From Aliterella atlantica CENA595 (lineage in GTDB: Bacteria; Cyanobacteriota; Cyanobacteriia; Cyanobacteriales; Chroococcidiopsidaceae), in the NCBI RefSeq assembly GCF_000952155.1, contig NZ_JYON01000001.1, positions 372,001-436,000 on the forward strand: a DNA stretch of 64,000 nucleotides, written 5' to 3'. The notes under the pieces were generated by a model. That model saw nothing but the letters and a program-made list of their open reading frames with translations. It did not search any database and had not been told where the DNA came from. Below are positions 44,238 to 53,198 of this stretch, in pieces (within the stretch, counting starts at the first letter, position 1; the number at the start of each line of letters is the position of its first letter). Both the position numbers and the translations under genes were made by a program.

Positions 44238-44950
44238 ACTCTAAGTATCCTTACAATTTCCAATCTGGCAAACAGCGGTTCATGCTATTTTATTGACTTA
44301 ATAAAAAATATAGCCTCAAATCTCTGCTTTTCAACATTTATTATACTTATTTCTATTTTATTTCGCTGCTAATAAAGTTATAAAAGTAATTTTGTCACTT
44401 TAAAAGCTTACCTCAATAAAGTCTCGCTTCAACAATGTATAACTTTTATCGTTAATTTTGACCTACTGTTCTTAATTTCTCCGCAACGATAAGTATAAAT
44501 GTAAAGAGCGATCGCTTTCTATTTTGGGGTTATCTAGCCGTACTTTGAAGAACGATAAGGTAGCTTGGGATGTTTAAGTATCTTTGCACAGTGGCGATAA
44601 ATGCGATCGGTTAACATCAGCCTCAAGATATATCTCTACCTAGCAAGCTATTAGATATTAATTATTGTGACAGGAATGGTCTGGCAATAAAACCAATACA
44701 ACTAAGAGCAAACATATACTTTGACGCTATCTTTTATTAAATGCTTGTAAAACCCCACCCTTATCCGAATAGCTGAATGGTTACTCATAAGATTTAACAG
44801 TAAAGTATTCAAGTTATAAGTAATGGCACTTTGAGGCTGGAAGGAGTGCGTAAACTCAAAAAACGGTTATTTTAAGAATAGTGCGTATTATATAGGCAAG
44901 CAGGATTTACAGTCATAAATAGATAAACTTACCAAACTTCTTGACTAAAA
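44238..44950. other. 713-bp intergenic region between cyAbrB and sdhB
   Basis: AT-rich, no convincing gene or tRNA on either strand. It must contain the divergent promoters of cyAbrB and sdhB. One HIP1 site (AGAGCGATCGCT at 44507-44518). I see no repeat family member and no clear terminator; a small RNA cannot be excluded. Confidence 0.5.
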
Positions 44951-45943
44951 ATGCAAGTTATTTTTAAAGTTATCAGGCAAAACCCTAACTCTTCCCCTCA
45001 AGTTCAGAGCTATCAGTTAGAAGTAGAAGCTGGTAGTACAATATTGGACTGCTTAAACCAGATTAAGTGGGAACAAGATGGCACGTTAGCATTTCGGAAG
45101 AATTGTCGCAATACTATTTGTGGTAGCTGTGCAATGAGAATTAACGGTCGTGCTGCTTTAGCTTGCAAAGAAAATATTGGCAGCGAACTAAAGCAAATAT
45201 ATGGCGAAGATTGCTGCAACAGTAGTATTACTCCAGAAATTACTATTGCCCCAATGGGTAATATGCCTGTAATTAAAGATTTAGTAGTAGATATGAGTAG
45301 CTTCTGGAATCATTTAGAGGCAGTAGAACCATATATTAGTACGGGCGCAAGAATTATTCCTGAAAGAGAATTTTTGCAGACACCTGAAGAAAGAGCAAAG
45401 CTAGATCGCACTGGCAATTGCATTATGTGTGGTGCTTGTTATTCAGACTGCAATGGTAGAGAAGTTAATTTAGGCTTTGTTGGTCCTCACGCGCTAGCCA
45501 AAGCCTCCCGCATGGTGGCAGATTCCCGCGACGATACTCAAGATCGCCGTTTGGAAGCGTATAACAAGGGTACGCAAGGAGTTTGGGGCTGTACTCGTTG
45601 TTTTAACTGCAACGCTGTATGTCCGATGGAAGTAGCGCCTTTAGATCGGATTACAGAAATTAAACAAGAAATATTAGCTAATGAAGATGTACCGAATAGC
45701 CGCCAAATTCGCCATCGTCAAGTATTGGTAGAGTTAGTCAAACAAGGGGGTTGGATTGACGAACGTGCTTTTGGTTTGCAAGTAGTAGGCGATTATTTCC
45801 GCGATATCAAAGGCTTGTTAAGCATCGCACCCTTGGGTTTAAGAATGCTAATTAAAGGTAAGTTTCCCCTGACGTTTGAAGCATCAGAAGGAACAGAGGA
45901 AGTGCGATCGCTAATTGAATCAGTACAAGCAGAGACGAGGTAG
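44951..45943 (+). CDS. sdhB: Succinate dehydrogenase/fumarate reductase iron-sulfur subunit
   Basis: 330 residues. Electron-transfer subunit of the thylakoid/plasma-membrane succinate dehydrogenase. [2Fe-2S] cysteines in CRNTICGSCAMRINGRAALAC, then CIMCGACYSDC and CTRCFNCNAVCP for the [4Fe-4S] and [3Fe-4S] clusters. The C-terminal ~90 residues (DIKGLLSIAPLGLRM) extend past the E. coli form, as is usual in cyanobacteria. sdhA is not in the window. Confidence 0.92.
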   Translation: MQVIFKVIRQNPNSSPQVQSYQLEVEAGSTILDCLNQIKWEQDGTLAFRKNCRNTICGSCAMRINGRAALACKENIGSELKQIYGEDCCNSSITPEITIAPMGNMPVIKDLVVDMSSFWNHLEAVEPYISTGARIIPEREFLQTPEERAKLDRTGNCIMCGACYSDCNGREVNLGFVGPHALAKASRMVADSRDDTQDRRLEAYNKGTQGVWGCTRCFNCNAVCPMEVAPLDRITEIKQEILANEDVPNSRQIRHRQVLVELVKQGGWIDERAFGLQVVGDYFRDIKGLLSIAPLGLRMLIKGKFPLTFEASEGTEEVRSLIESVQAETR

Positions 45944-45967
45944 ACAAGGGGGACCACAGGGGGATCT

Positions 45968-46492
45968 CTAGCGTGGTTCTTGGGGTATATTTAGGCGATC
46001 GCCTGAACGGTTGTAGACTAAAATATCCCATTGACCGTTAGCACTTGATTCAAAAGCAATGGTGTTACCATCGGCGCTAATTGTGGGGTTGCGAACTTGG
46101 GCTTGCAGATTGGCGCTAAGATTTCTAGATTGACGGTTTTCGCGGTCGTAAAGAAAAATGCCCGTACGTCCTTGACGGCTAGCTGTAAATACAATGTAGC
46201 GCCCGTTGTCAGAAATATCGGGGTTGGATGCGATCGCATCAAATTGATTGAGTCCAGGTAAATCGACGATACTGCGCGTTGCTGTATCAAATAAATATAT
46301 GTTCTGACGGTTAAAGCGATCGCTCGTAAATACTACATATCTACCAGCAATTTGCGGAGTCAAATCGCTAGCAGCACTATTAAGACTTCTTCCACCTGGA
46401 TCGAAAGGATAGCTCAACAGCCTGGGATAGTTAGCACAGCTAGTCAACAAACTAGCCAAAGCGATCGTCAAGCCAAAATTTAAACCATTCAT
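45968..46492 (-). CDS. TolB-like beta-propeller lipoprotein, copy 1
   Basis: 174 residues from ATG at 46492, chosen because the signal peptide begins there (MNGLNFGLTIALASLLTSC); lipobox LTSC gives a lipidated Cys. Three PD40/WD40-like blades: GRYVVFTSDRFNRQNIYLFD, GRYIVFTASRQGRTGIFLYD, GNTIAFESSANGQWDILVYN. Paralogous to the next gene upstream (46654-47226). Probably periplasmic; TolB-like sensors often bind partners, here unknown. Confidence 0.8.
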   Translation of the reverse strand: MNGLNFGLTIALASLLTSCANYPRLLSYPFDPGGRSLNSAASDLTPQIAGRYVVFTSDRFNRQNIYLFDTATRSIVDLPGLNQFDAIASNPDISDNGRYIVFTASRQGRTGIFLYDRENRQSRNLSANLQAQVRNPTISADGNTIAFESSANGQWDILVYNRSGDRLNIPQEPR

Positions 46493-46619
46493 ATCCGCCT
46501 TGTCCCCATCCTCCTCAATAGTTACCAGTGAAACTTTTTGTTGTATATCATTTGGGAGCTGTGAATCCCCCACCTTTTAGGTGGCGCTATTCTACATGGA
46601 GTCAAATCTGCATTTGAAA

Positions 46620-46653
46620 ACTGGTCACTGGTCACTGGTTACTGGTCACTGAT
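46620..46653. repeat. Heptamer tandem repeat between the TolB-like paralogues
   Basis: Five copies of the ACTGGTC/ACTGGTT heptamer directly adjoin the 3' end of the 46654-47226 gene. Same family as 2513 and 30135. Confidence 0.75.
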
Positions 46654-47226
46654 TTAAGGAGATACCGTCGATGACGATCCTGGTACGGGAGAATCAGGTA
46701 AATCCAATTCAACATTAGGTCCTCGGTCTAATACTTCAATATCCCACTGACCGCGACTGCTGCTTTCAAAAACGACAAACCGACCGTCAGGGCTAATGCT
46801 AGGGTTGCGTACCCAACCTTGATACCACTGGTTGAGAATTTGCGGCTGCCGCGTCACGCGATCGTACAATACCAACATTAGTCTACCTTGTTCGCTAGTT
46901 AGGTAAACGATATAACGTCCCGTGTAGCTAATACTCGGATTTTCTGTAATTGCATCGCGGCGATTTAACCGAGGTAAGGAAATTAATTGCTGCAACTGCA
47001 GGTCATATAACAAAATATTGCGATCGCCGCCCCGATTGGAGACGAAAGCTAAATACCGACCGTTACCGCTCAGGGCTGGTTGTTCGTCAGTGTAGCGACT
47101 ATTAAGAGATGATGGACCGCTAAAAGGATCGCTTGGACTGCAAGCAACAGCCAAACCAATTAAACCCAAACTAAAACTCCAACGCAGACAACGTTGGAGT
47201 AAAAATAGAGATGAAAAATTTTTCAC
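46654..47226 (-). CDS. TolB-like beta-propeller lipoprotein, copy 2
   Basis: 190 residues. Signal peptide with lipobox LAVAC (about 25-29). Three propeller blades: GRYLAFVSNRGGDRNILLYD, GRYIVYLTSEQGRLMLVLYD and GRFVVFESSSRGQWDIEVLD, then a Pro/Ser tail. Same blade order and spacing as the 45968-46492 gene, so the pair arose by tandem duplication; both are on the minus strand, this one first in the transcript direction. Confidence 0.82.
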   Translation of the reverse strand: MKNFSSLFLLQRCLRWSFSLGLIGLAVACSPSDPFSGPSSLNSRYTDEQPALSGNGRYLAFVSNRGGDRNILLYDLQLQQLISLPRLNRRDAITENPSISYTGRYIVYLTSEQGRLMLVLYDRVTRQPQILNQWYQGWVRNPSISPDGRFVVFESSSRGQWDIEVLDRGPNVELDLPDSPVPGSSSTVSP

Positions 47227-47281
47227 AGTTTTGTCTGCTTCCCATCGCTACTTTAGCAGCGATCGCTCCCGTCAATATTGC

Positions 47282-48184
47282 TTAATACTCATCAAAATTT
47301 GTGGAGTTGTCTGGTTCGGGATCGTTAGAGGGATCTACAGGTTTGTAATCTACATAATCTGTAGGGATAGCATCATCATCTCGTTGACGCGAAGATCTCC
47401 GATTTGGTTGTTCTTGAGCAGAACGGCGCTTGCGGGGTCTGGGCGTGACATCTGTATCGCTTTGCGAACTTGGTGGAGTATTGTTGCTACGAGACGATCT
47501 TCTTGGCGAAGATGTATTCCATTCATCTTCAGGATTTTTGGGTGAATCCCATTCATCTTGGTAGCGAGTCTCTACCTTTGTCTGGGGCGAGCGACGCTTG
47601 CGCGGTTTGTCTGCTTGTCCTAGCCTATCTGTATTAGTACGATTACTAGAACGCCGAGGTTGTTCGTCATCGTAGCTATCGCTGCGACGGCGAGGGCGAG
47701 GATTTTCATCTTCGTAGTTATCGAGGCTGTTGGGGCGCGAATCGCGGCTACCTGGAATGCGGGGGCGAACTGGGCGATCGTAATCAAATTCTAGTTCGTC
47801 TAACTCTGCTACTTGTTCGTAGTAATTGCTGACTGGGCGATCTTCATCGACAATCCGTGTATTGCGCTTGGCTTGTTCTGTTGCTATACCCCGCAATCTG
47901 ACACTTTCCACCGCAAAAAATACTGTAGAACCAACCAATAGCACTTGCCCAAATTGCAAAATTGGGTCTAACCGCCAGCCTTGAGAGATGAGAATAATGC
48001 CGCAGACTAAACCTATAGCTGCAAAAAAGATGTCATGATCGCGCGATAGTTCGGGACGCACCGATCGCAAAAAGTACAACGCCGCCCCAGCCACAGCTAA
48101 CAAAATACCTAGTAGGGTATGCGTTCCACCCCCAAAATTTACCTGGGCGAGAATACTCGCTGAGTTCAGCCCAAAATTTATCAT
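47282..48184 (-). CDS. ycf66: Ycf66 family protein
   Basis: 300 residues. N-terminal ~105 residues hold the conserved Ycf66 domain: a start with LAQVNFGGG, then three membrane helices (LLGILLAVAGAALYFL, IFFAAIGLVCGIILISQ, FGQVLLVGSTVFFAVESVRL). The rest is a long, low-complexity tail rich in Arg, Asp, Ser and Pro (RPRRRSDSYDDEQPRRSS) with likely disorder. Ycf66 is shared by cyanobacteria and some plastids and affects photosystem or membrane function. psbX follows upstream on the same strand. Confidence 0.88.
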   Translation of the reverse strand: MINFGLNSASILAQVNFGGGTHTLLGILLAVAGAALYFLRSVRPELSRDHDIFFAAIGLVCGIILISQGWRLDPILQFGQVLLVGSTVFFAVESVRLRGIATEQAKRNTRIVDEDRPVSNYYEQVAELDELEFDYDRPVRPRIPGSRDSRPNSLDNYEDENPRPRRRSDSYDDEQPRRSSNRTNTDRLGQADKPRKRRSPQTKVETRYQDEWDSPKNPEDEWNTSSPRRSSRSNNTPPSSQSDTDVTPRPRKRRSAQEQPNRRSSRQRDDDAIPTDYVDYKPVDPSNDPEPDNSTNFDEY

Positions 48185-48456
48185 TACCGTTTACCCAATA
48201 TCAAATCTATGTTAACTATTCGCTATGAAAATCTCTAGTCTAACTATACGTCTGCGGTCAATGTCTGGAAATTTTTACCCTAACAAAGTGCTGTGGATAC
48301 CAAATACGTTTTTTATATTTAGCACTTTATCAAGTAAAAAGCCTCGGTTTATTAGCCCAAATAGTTTATGGCTTGCCGAGGACATACGTAGCGCGATCGC
48401 TATTTAAGCATATTATAGTCGGGGCAAACAGGTGTTGCCCCCTGATACCAACAGTC

Positions 48457-48576
48457 TTAAGAACGTTGAATTTTATCTTTTTGGCTAATAAAAATCAGAC
48501 CAACTGTTGCGGGAATAACAACGATTAGCGTACCTGCAAGCAAGCTATAAAAGAAGTTCATTAAAGAAGGAGTCAT
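48457..48576 (-). CDS. psbX: Photosystem II protein PsbX
   Basis: 39 residues, starting MTPSLMNFFYSLLAG and ending SQKDKIQRS, with one membrane helix (TLIVVIPATVGLIFI). This is the standard PsbX pattern (MTPSL..., central helix, FISQ.DK). PsbX is a small peripheral helix of photosystem II near cytochrome b559 and plastoquinone. A purine-rich stretch precedes the start on this strand only weakly. It lies between ycf66 (same strand) and ycf19/yggT (divergent). Confidence 0.9.
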   Translation of the reverse strand: MTPSLMNFFYSLLAGTLIVVIPATVGLIFISQKDKIQRS

Positions 48577-48855
48577 TGACTGGCAACCTTTGTTTACACT
48601 CTGCACTTTAATTTTAATGCTCTGTTACACGCTTGCAAAGTCGTTTCTCATTTTTGCTAGTCCAATCCCACTACATTTATAAAGGCGTGACAAAGATTCA
48701 TTGCTACTTGCGCTTGTCCCAGCACGTTACGCACTACACAGAGTAAGTTAAAATAATATGTATGTTTATTGACAAATTTTAAGATTGCTGAGATTGCAGT
48801 CCTGCCGCAGAAGGCAAGCACGATCTCTTCTTGTTACCTAAATTAGTTACAAATT

Positions 48856-49146
48856 ATGAGCGCTCTTACTATAACTGACTGGGTTTTAGGCTTATTTTTG
48901 GGTTTGATGACTCTGTTATTTATTTTCCGCATTGTTCTTACCTGGTATCCGCAAGTAGACCTCAATCGCCTGCCATTTAACTTGGCAGCTTGGCCAACTG
49001 AACCCTTTTTAGTGCCATTACGCAAGTTAGTACCACCCATCGGCGGTGTTGACATTACTCCGGTTATCTGGGTCGGTATTTTCAGCTTGATTAGAGAACT
49101 GTTATTAGGTCAGCAAGGATTATTAAGAATGGCGGCTCATTTGTAA
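48856..49146 (+). CDS. YggT family protein (Ycf19-like)
   Basis: 96 residues with two membrane helices (VLGLFLGLMTLLFIFRIVL and VIWVGIFSLIRELLLG) and the conserved middle WYPQVDLNRLPFNLAAWPTE-PFLVPLRKLVPPIGGVD. In plastids the relatives (Ycf19/CCB3) act in haem attachment to cytochrome b6; in cyanobacteria YggT proteins affect thylakoid nucleoid or cytochrome b6f assembly. Divergent from psbX over about 280 bp that contains no other gene I can support. Confidence 0.88.
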   Translation: MSALTITDWVLGLFLGLMTLLFIFRIVLTWYPQVDLNRLPFNLAAWPTEPFLVPLRKLVPPIGGVDITPVIWVGIFSLIRELLLGQQGLLRMAAHL

Positions 49147-49170
49147 TTCGTAATTCGTAATTCGTAATTA
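49143..49170 (+). repeat. Heptamer tandem repeat (TAATTCG)
   Basis: Three and a half TAATTCG units start at the stop codon of the YggT gene (49144-49146). Reverse orientation of the tract at 3856-3890. Confidence 0.75.
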
Positions 49171-49198
49171 AGAAAATGGCGGCTCACTTGCAGTAGGG

Positions 49199-50554
49199 TC
49201 ACTGTTTGGGAGGTAGCATAACTTTTTCCACAAAATCGGTGTAAACTTCACCACGCAGAAATTCTGGCGTTTCCAAAATCTTTTGGTGGAAGCCGATTGT
49301 AGTTGGTACGCCAGTAAGGGCAAACTCACGTAACGCCCGCTTCATCCGCTTAATGGCACTAGGGCGATCGCTTCCCCAGACAATTAACTTACCAATGAGA
49401 GAATCATAATAAGGCGGGATTTGGTAATCGGTATAGATATGAGAATCTATCCGCACTCCAGGACCTCCAGGAGGCAAATAGCCGCTAATTCGCCCTGGTG
49501 CGGGACGAAAATCGCGATCGGGATCTTCGGCATTAATCCGACATTCGATTGCGTGACCCCGCAAATTTACTCGATCTTGGGTTAATTGCAGTTTTTCGCC
49601 TTGAGCGACTCTAATTTGTTCGGCGACTAAATCGAACCCTGTAATCATTTCCGTTACTGGATGTTCGACTTGAATGCGAGTATTCATTTCCATAAAATAA
49701 AACTCGCCATTTTGAGATAGCAGAAATTCTACTGTACCTGCTCCAGTGTAGTTAATTGACTTGGCAGCTAAAATCGCCGCTTCACCCATTTTTGCCCGTA
49801 GCTCCGCGCTTAATGCAGGGCTGGGGGCTTCTTCTAGCAACTTTTGGTGGCGGCGCTGAATCGAACAATCGCGCTCTCCTAAGTGGATAACATTGCCATG
49901 ACTATCGGCAATAATTTGAAACTCTATATGGCGGGGACGTTCGATAAATTTTTCTATATATAGCCCAGGATTGCCAAAAGCAGCTTCCGCTTCGCCTCTA
50001 GCAGCCAAAAATAGCTTTACAAGGTCGTTCCCATCTCGTACCAACCGCATTCCACGTCCGCCACCGCCAGCAGTAGCTTTAATCATTACAGGATAGCCAA
50101 TTTCATCGGCAAGTTCTTGAGCTTCTTGTTCGTCTTGCAACAAGCCGTCGCTACCAGGAACAGTAGGTACGCCAGCAGCAATCATCGTCTCTTTGGCGGT
50201 AGACTTATCGCCCATAGCGCGGATAGATTCAGGCGTTGGTCCGATGAAAGCTATTTTGTGATCGGCACAAATTTCTGCAAATCTAGCATTTTCTGCCAAA
50301 AAACCATAGCCAGGATGAATCGCAGTAGCATTGCGAGTTAAAGCCGCAGCAATGATCCCTGGAATATTGAGATAACTTTTGCTACTGGGAGCTTCGCCGA
50401 TGCAAACAGCCTCATCAGCAAGTTGAACGTGTAAAGCGTCGCGGTCAACTGTAGAATGCACTGCAACGGTAGCAATGCCCATTTCTTCACAGGCGCGAAG
50501 AATGCGTAAAGCAATTTCTCCACGATTGGCAATCAATATTTTATCGAACTGCAT
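49199..50554 (-). CDS. accC: Acetyl-CoA carboxylase biotin carboxylase subunit
   Basis: Carboxylates biotin on AccB with bicarbonate and ATP, first step of fatty-acid synthesis. 451 residues. N-terminal [23 protein letters not shown]-grasp domain with [20 protein letters not shown] and [15 protein letters not shown], and C-terminal [17 protein letters not shown]. accB is not adjacent, as usual in cyanobacteria. Clear ATG at 50554. Confidence 0.95.
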   Translation of the reverse strand: MQFDKILIANRGEIALRILRACEEMGIATVAVHSTVDRDALHVQLADEAVCIGEAPSSKSYLNIPGIIAAALTRNATAIHPGYGFLAENARFAEICADHKIAFIGPTPESIRAMGDKSTAKETMIAAGVPTVPGSDGLLQDEQEAQELADEIGYPVMIKATAGGGGRGMRLVRDGNDLVKLFLAARGEAEAAFGNPGLYIEKFIERPRHIEFQIIADSHGNVIHLGERDCSIQRRHQKLLEEAPSPALSAELRAKMGEAAILAAKSINYTGAGTVEFLLSQNGEFYFMEMNTRIQVEHPVTEMITGFDLVAEQIRVAQGEKLQLTQDRVNLRGHAIECRINAEDPDRDFRPAPGRISGYLPPGGPGVRIDSHIYTDYQIPPYYDSLIGKLIVWGSDRPSAIKRMKRALREFALTGVPTTIGFHQKILETPEFLRGEVYTDFVEKVMLPPKQ

Positions 50555-50865
50555 CTTCTAGCTTTGATTCGGATCAGTTAGATTGACATCCTGCAAAAAC
50601 TAACTGTAACAAGTATCTTAGAGTAGTTTTGAGTTTTTAGGTTTAAGTTTTGAGTGGAAGATCTTTTGTCTTAGAGGCTGGGGTTTTGGTAGGTGCGATC
50701 GCCCTAGTGGATCGGGATAACATAACTACGTTAGTAAATCGAGTGTTTGGAATATAAATAGCAGAGGAAGGAAAATTAGTAGTTTACAACCTACAACTCA
50801 ATAATCCTACTAACTCAAAACTCAAAACTATTGAAAAAAGGTGCTACAGTATTTATACAAAATAT
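50555..50865. other. Intergenic region between accC and tRNA-Leu
   Basis: 311 bp, no gene. Contains ACTCAAAACT repeats (50803-50831), also seen near 15220. A possible tRNA promoter lies at TTGAAA (50831-50836) with TATACA 17 bp later (50854-50859). Confidence 0.4.
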
Positions 50866-50948
50866 GCGGATGTGGCGGAATTGGTATACGCGCACGCTTG
50901 AGGTGCGTGTGGGCACTGCCCTTGCGAGTTCGAGTCTCGCCTTCCGCA
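50866..50948 (+). tRNA. tRNA-Leu (anticodon GAG)
   Basis: 83 nt without encoded CCA. Acceptor GCGGATG pairs with CTTCCGC before discriminator A; the class II long variable arm follows an anticodon stem CACGC/GCGTG with loop TTGAGGT, anticodon GAG (reads CUC/CUU). T-arm GCGAG-TTCGAGT-CTCGC is perfect. One oddity: acceptor position 6 is U opposite U67. Confidence 0.95.
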
Positions 50949-51073
50949 CTGTTATACCTATATAACTATTTAAGTCCTGAGTAAGTATATATTCAGGACT
51001 TTGGCTTAATAGGTAAGTAAATTTCCCCAGAATTGTTATGATTTAAGATAGGTAATTAAGTTTTGTAAATAAA

Positions 51074-51682
51074 TTGACTGTAACTAGCACTGCAAATAGC
51101 CGAGCGTTGCCAACAACTTGGCACTGCCTAGAATCACTTTGGCAGGGAGATGAAGCGATCGTGCAACAAGGCTTACCACACACTCAGCTAGCACCTGCTT
51201 GGCAGCTATTACTACTAGGAGATGGTTCGCCCACACGACACTTGCAATTACTGACAGGAGAACTTACAGAAGTAGATGTAATTGATATGTCAAATATTGG
51301 CATGGACTTAGACAGTGCGCCCGACTTAATTCAAGCCGTACCAGGACCAAGATTGAGGCGGCAAGTATGGCTGCGTACTCCTTCTGGTCAGAGATTAGCT
51401 TATGCTACTTCGTGGTGGGAGGCAAGTCACGTAGATGAGTATTTACAGAATCGTTCCTTACCAATTTGGGCTAGTTTGACTCGCTTGCGTACCGAGTTGT
51501 ATAGAGACGTGCAGGGAATCTATTACGGCAACAGTGCAACCTTAGAAGTAGCTTTTGGGCAAAAAGGACCATTCTGGGGGCGACATTACCTATTTTGGCA
51601 TCACGGGCAGCCCTTAACGTTAATTTACGAGGTATTTTCTCCTTATTTAACTAAGTATTTAGGTTCCATGCACCCCCTGTAG
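51074..51682 (+). CDS. Chorismate lyase (Ycf21/DUF98 family)
   Basis: 202 residues from a TTG start at 51074. Converts chorismate to 4-hydroxybenzoate and pyruvate, head-group precursor of plastoquinone. Conserved pieces: WQLLLLGDGSPTRHLQLLTG, RLRRQVWLRTPSGQRLAYAT, SWWEASHVDEYLQN and FWGRHYLFWHHGQPLTLIYE. Length fits the cyanobacterial/red-algal ycf21 type. Start uncertain; no ATG in the first third. Confidence 0.87.
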   Translation: MTVTSTANSRALPTTWHCLESLWQGDEAIVQQGLPHTQLAPAWQLLLLGDGSPTRHLQLLTGELTEVDVIDMSNIGMDLDSAPDLIQAVPGPRLRRQVWLRTPSGQRLAYATSWWEASHVDEYLQNRSLPIWASLTRLRTELYRDVQGIYYGNSATLEVAFGQKGPFWGRHYLFWHHGQPLTLIYEVFSPYLTKYLGSMHPL

Positions 51683-51710
51683 TCCCCCTTGTCCCTTTTG
51701 TAATTACGAA

Positions 51711-53171
51711 TTATTTCATCCCTACAGGAGTAGGAATAGCAATATCTACAGGCGTTACTTGCGTGGAAAGTGCAGTTAAGGGTGGATTAATCGCACCTGC
51801 ATTCCCTACAACCATAGTTACAAGCTGTTCTGGTTTGAGATAAGTTTTAGCTACCCGTTGCACGTCAGCGGCGGTAGTTGCTTCGACACCACGTTGGTAG
51901 CGAAAAATAAAATCTGCTGGATATCCGTAGTATTCGTAACGCATTAGCCTCGACAAAGTTTGAGTGGGATCGGCAAAATTAAATACAAACGAATTTAGTA
52001 CTGAATCTTTCGCAAAACTAAGTTCAGCAAGCGTTACAGGTTCAGCTTGGAGACGTTCAATTTCAGTTCGCACAGCCTGAATAAAAGGCACAGTAGCATC
52101 AGAGCGAGTTTGTCCGCCAGCCAGGAAAATACCAGGATAATCGTACTTAGCACTCCAAAGCCCGTAGACAGTATAAGCAAGACCTTGACGCGATCGCACA
52201 GAATTAAACAACCGCCCGCCAAAACCATTTAATACGCCACTCAATACATCTAGCGCCGCATAATCAGGACTATCAAACTTGCCCCCCAGATGACCAATTT
52301 GCACATAGCTTTGAGTAAGTTGGGGAAGACTTGCGACAAAAACTCCACCTTGTTTCGCCTGAGACACAGCAGGTAAAGAAGGTTTAGCAAGATTGGGATT
52401 TGGTTGCCAATCGCCCAAATGTTTTTCAATTAGCGATCGCATCTCCTTCGCTTCAAAATCGCCCACAATCCCCAAAATTATATTATTGGGGTAAAAATAC
52501 TGCTGATAAAAACCAACAACATCATCGCGGGAGATATTATCTAAAGTCGCATACTCCACAGTACGAGCATAAGGACTATCACCGCCATAAATCAGCTTTT
52601 GAAACTCCCGTTCGGCAACACTTTCAGGATCGTCATTCCGACGGGCAATACCGCCCCTTATTTGAGTTTTAGCTAGTTCTAGCTGTTGGGGATCGAAACG
52701 AGGCGATCGCAGCACCTCACTAAACAACTCAAACACAGCAGACAAATCTTCACTCAGGGCATTAAAACTAGCACTACCAGAAGTAGTATTAATCCCCGTC
52801 TCCACAGTAGCCGCCCGTTGTTCTAACAACTGATTCAACTTTTGCGAGGGATGCTTAGTAGTACCACCACTACGCATCACCGTACCAGTCAACCCAGCCA
52901 AACCAATCTTATCAGCAGGTTCCAAGCGATCGCCAGTACGCACCAGCGCCGTACCACCCACCAAAGGCAACTCCCGATCCTCCAGCAAATAAACCACCAA
53001 ACCATTCTTCATCACAAACCGCTCGTACTTAGGCAGTTTCACCTCTGGCAAAGGCGCAAACTCCAACTGCGTATAATGCTTCGCCGTAGCAGCCATAGCA
53101 GGCAAACCCACCCACAAAGCTACCAACATCGCCACAACAACAACTACCCACCTAAATCTCTTCACTCTCAT
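51711..53171 (-). CDS. M16 family peptidase-like protein, inactive type (exported)
   Basis: 486 residues with an N-terminal signal or anchor (VVVVVAMLVALWVGLPAMA). Two M16 lobes are present (FVMKNGLVVYLLEDRELPLV; LGIVGDFEAKEMRSLIEKHL; later LNGFGGRLFNSVRSRQGLAY with the Arg/Tyr pair). The HxxEH motif is missing: its place holds LTGTVMRSGG. It therefore resembles the non-catalytic partner of heterodimeric M16B peptidases. The catalytic partner precedes it 27 bp upstream. Confidence 0.88.
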   Translation of the reverse strand: MRVKRFRWVVVVVAMLVALWVGLPAMAATAKHYTQLEFAPLPEVKLPKYERFVMKNGLVVYLLEDRELPLVGGTALVRTGDRLEPADKIGLAGLTGTVMRSGGTTKHPSQKLNQLLEQRAATVETGINTTSGSASFNALSEDLSAVFELFSEVLRSPRFDPQQLELAKTQIRGGIARRNDDPESVAEREFQKLIYGGDSPYARTVEYATLDNISRDDVVGFYQQYFYPNNIILGIVGDFEAKEMRSLIEKHLGDWQPNPNLAKPSLPAVSQAKQGGVFVASLPQLTQSYVQIGHLGGKFDSPDYAALDVLSGVLNGFGGRLFNSVRSRQGLAYTVYGLWSAKYDYPGIFLAGGQTRSDATVPFIQAVRTEIERLQAEPVTLAELSFAKDSVLNSFVFNFADPTQTLSRLMRYEYYGYPADFIFRYQRGVEATTAADVQRVAKTYLKPEQLVTMVVGNAGAINPPLTALSTQVTPVDIAIPTPVGMK

Positions 53172-53198
53172 TTCTTCCTCTGCGGTTCGTTAACTCTT

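Noticed and set aside
44238-44950. Small RNA or tRNA in the long gap before sdhB
   Set aside because: No cloverleaf, no strong hairpin plus U-run, no Yfr1 motif seen by eye.
47231-47545. 104-residue frame opposite ycf66
   Set aside because: Antisense of the Arg/Ser/Asp-rich ycf66 tail, no conserved features.
48225-48407. 60-residue open frame downstream of ycf66 start
   Set aside because: Low complexity, no recognisable domain, lies in the gap with HIP1; more likely non-coding.
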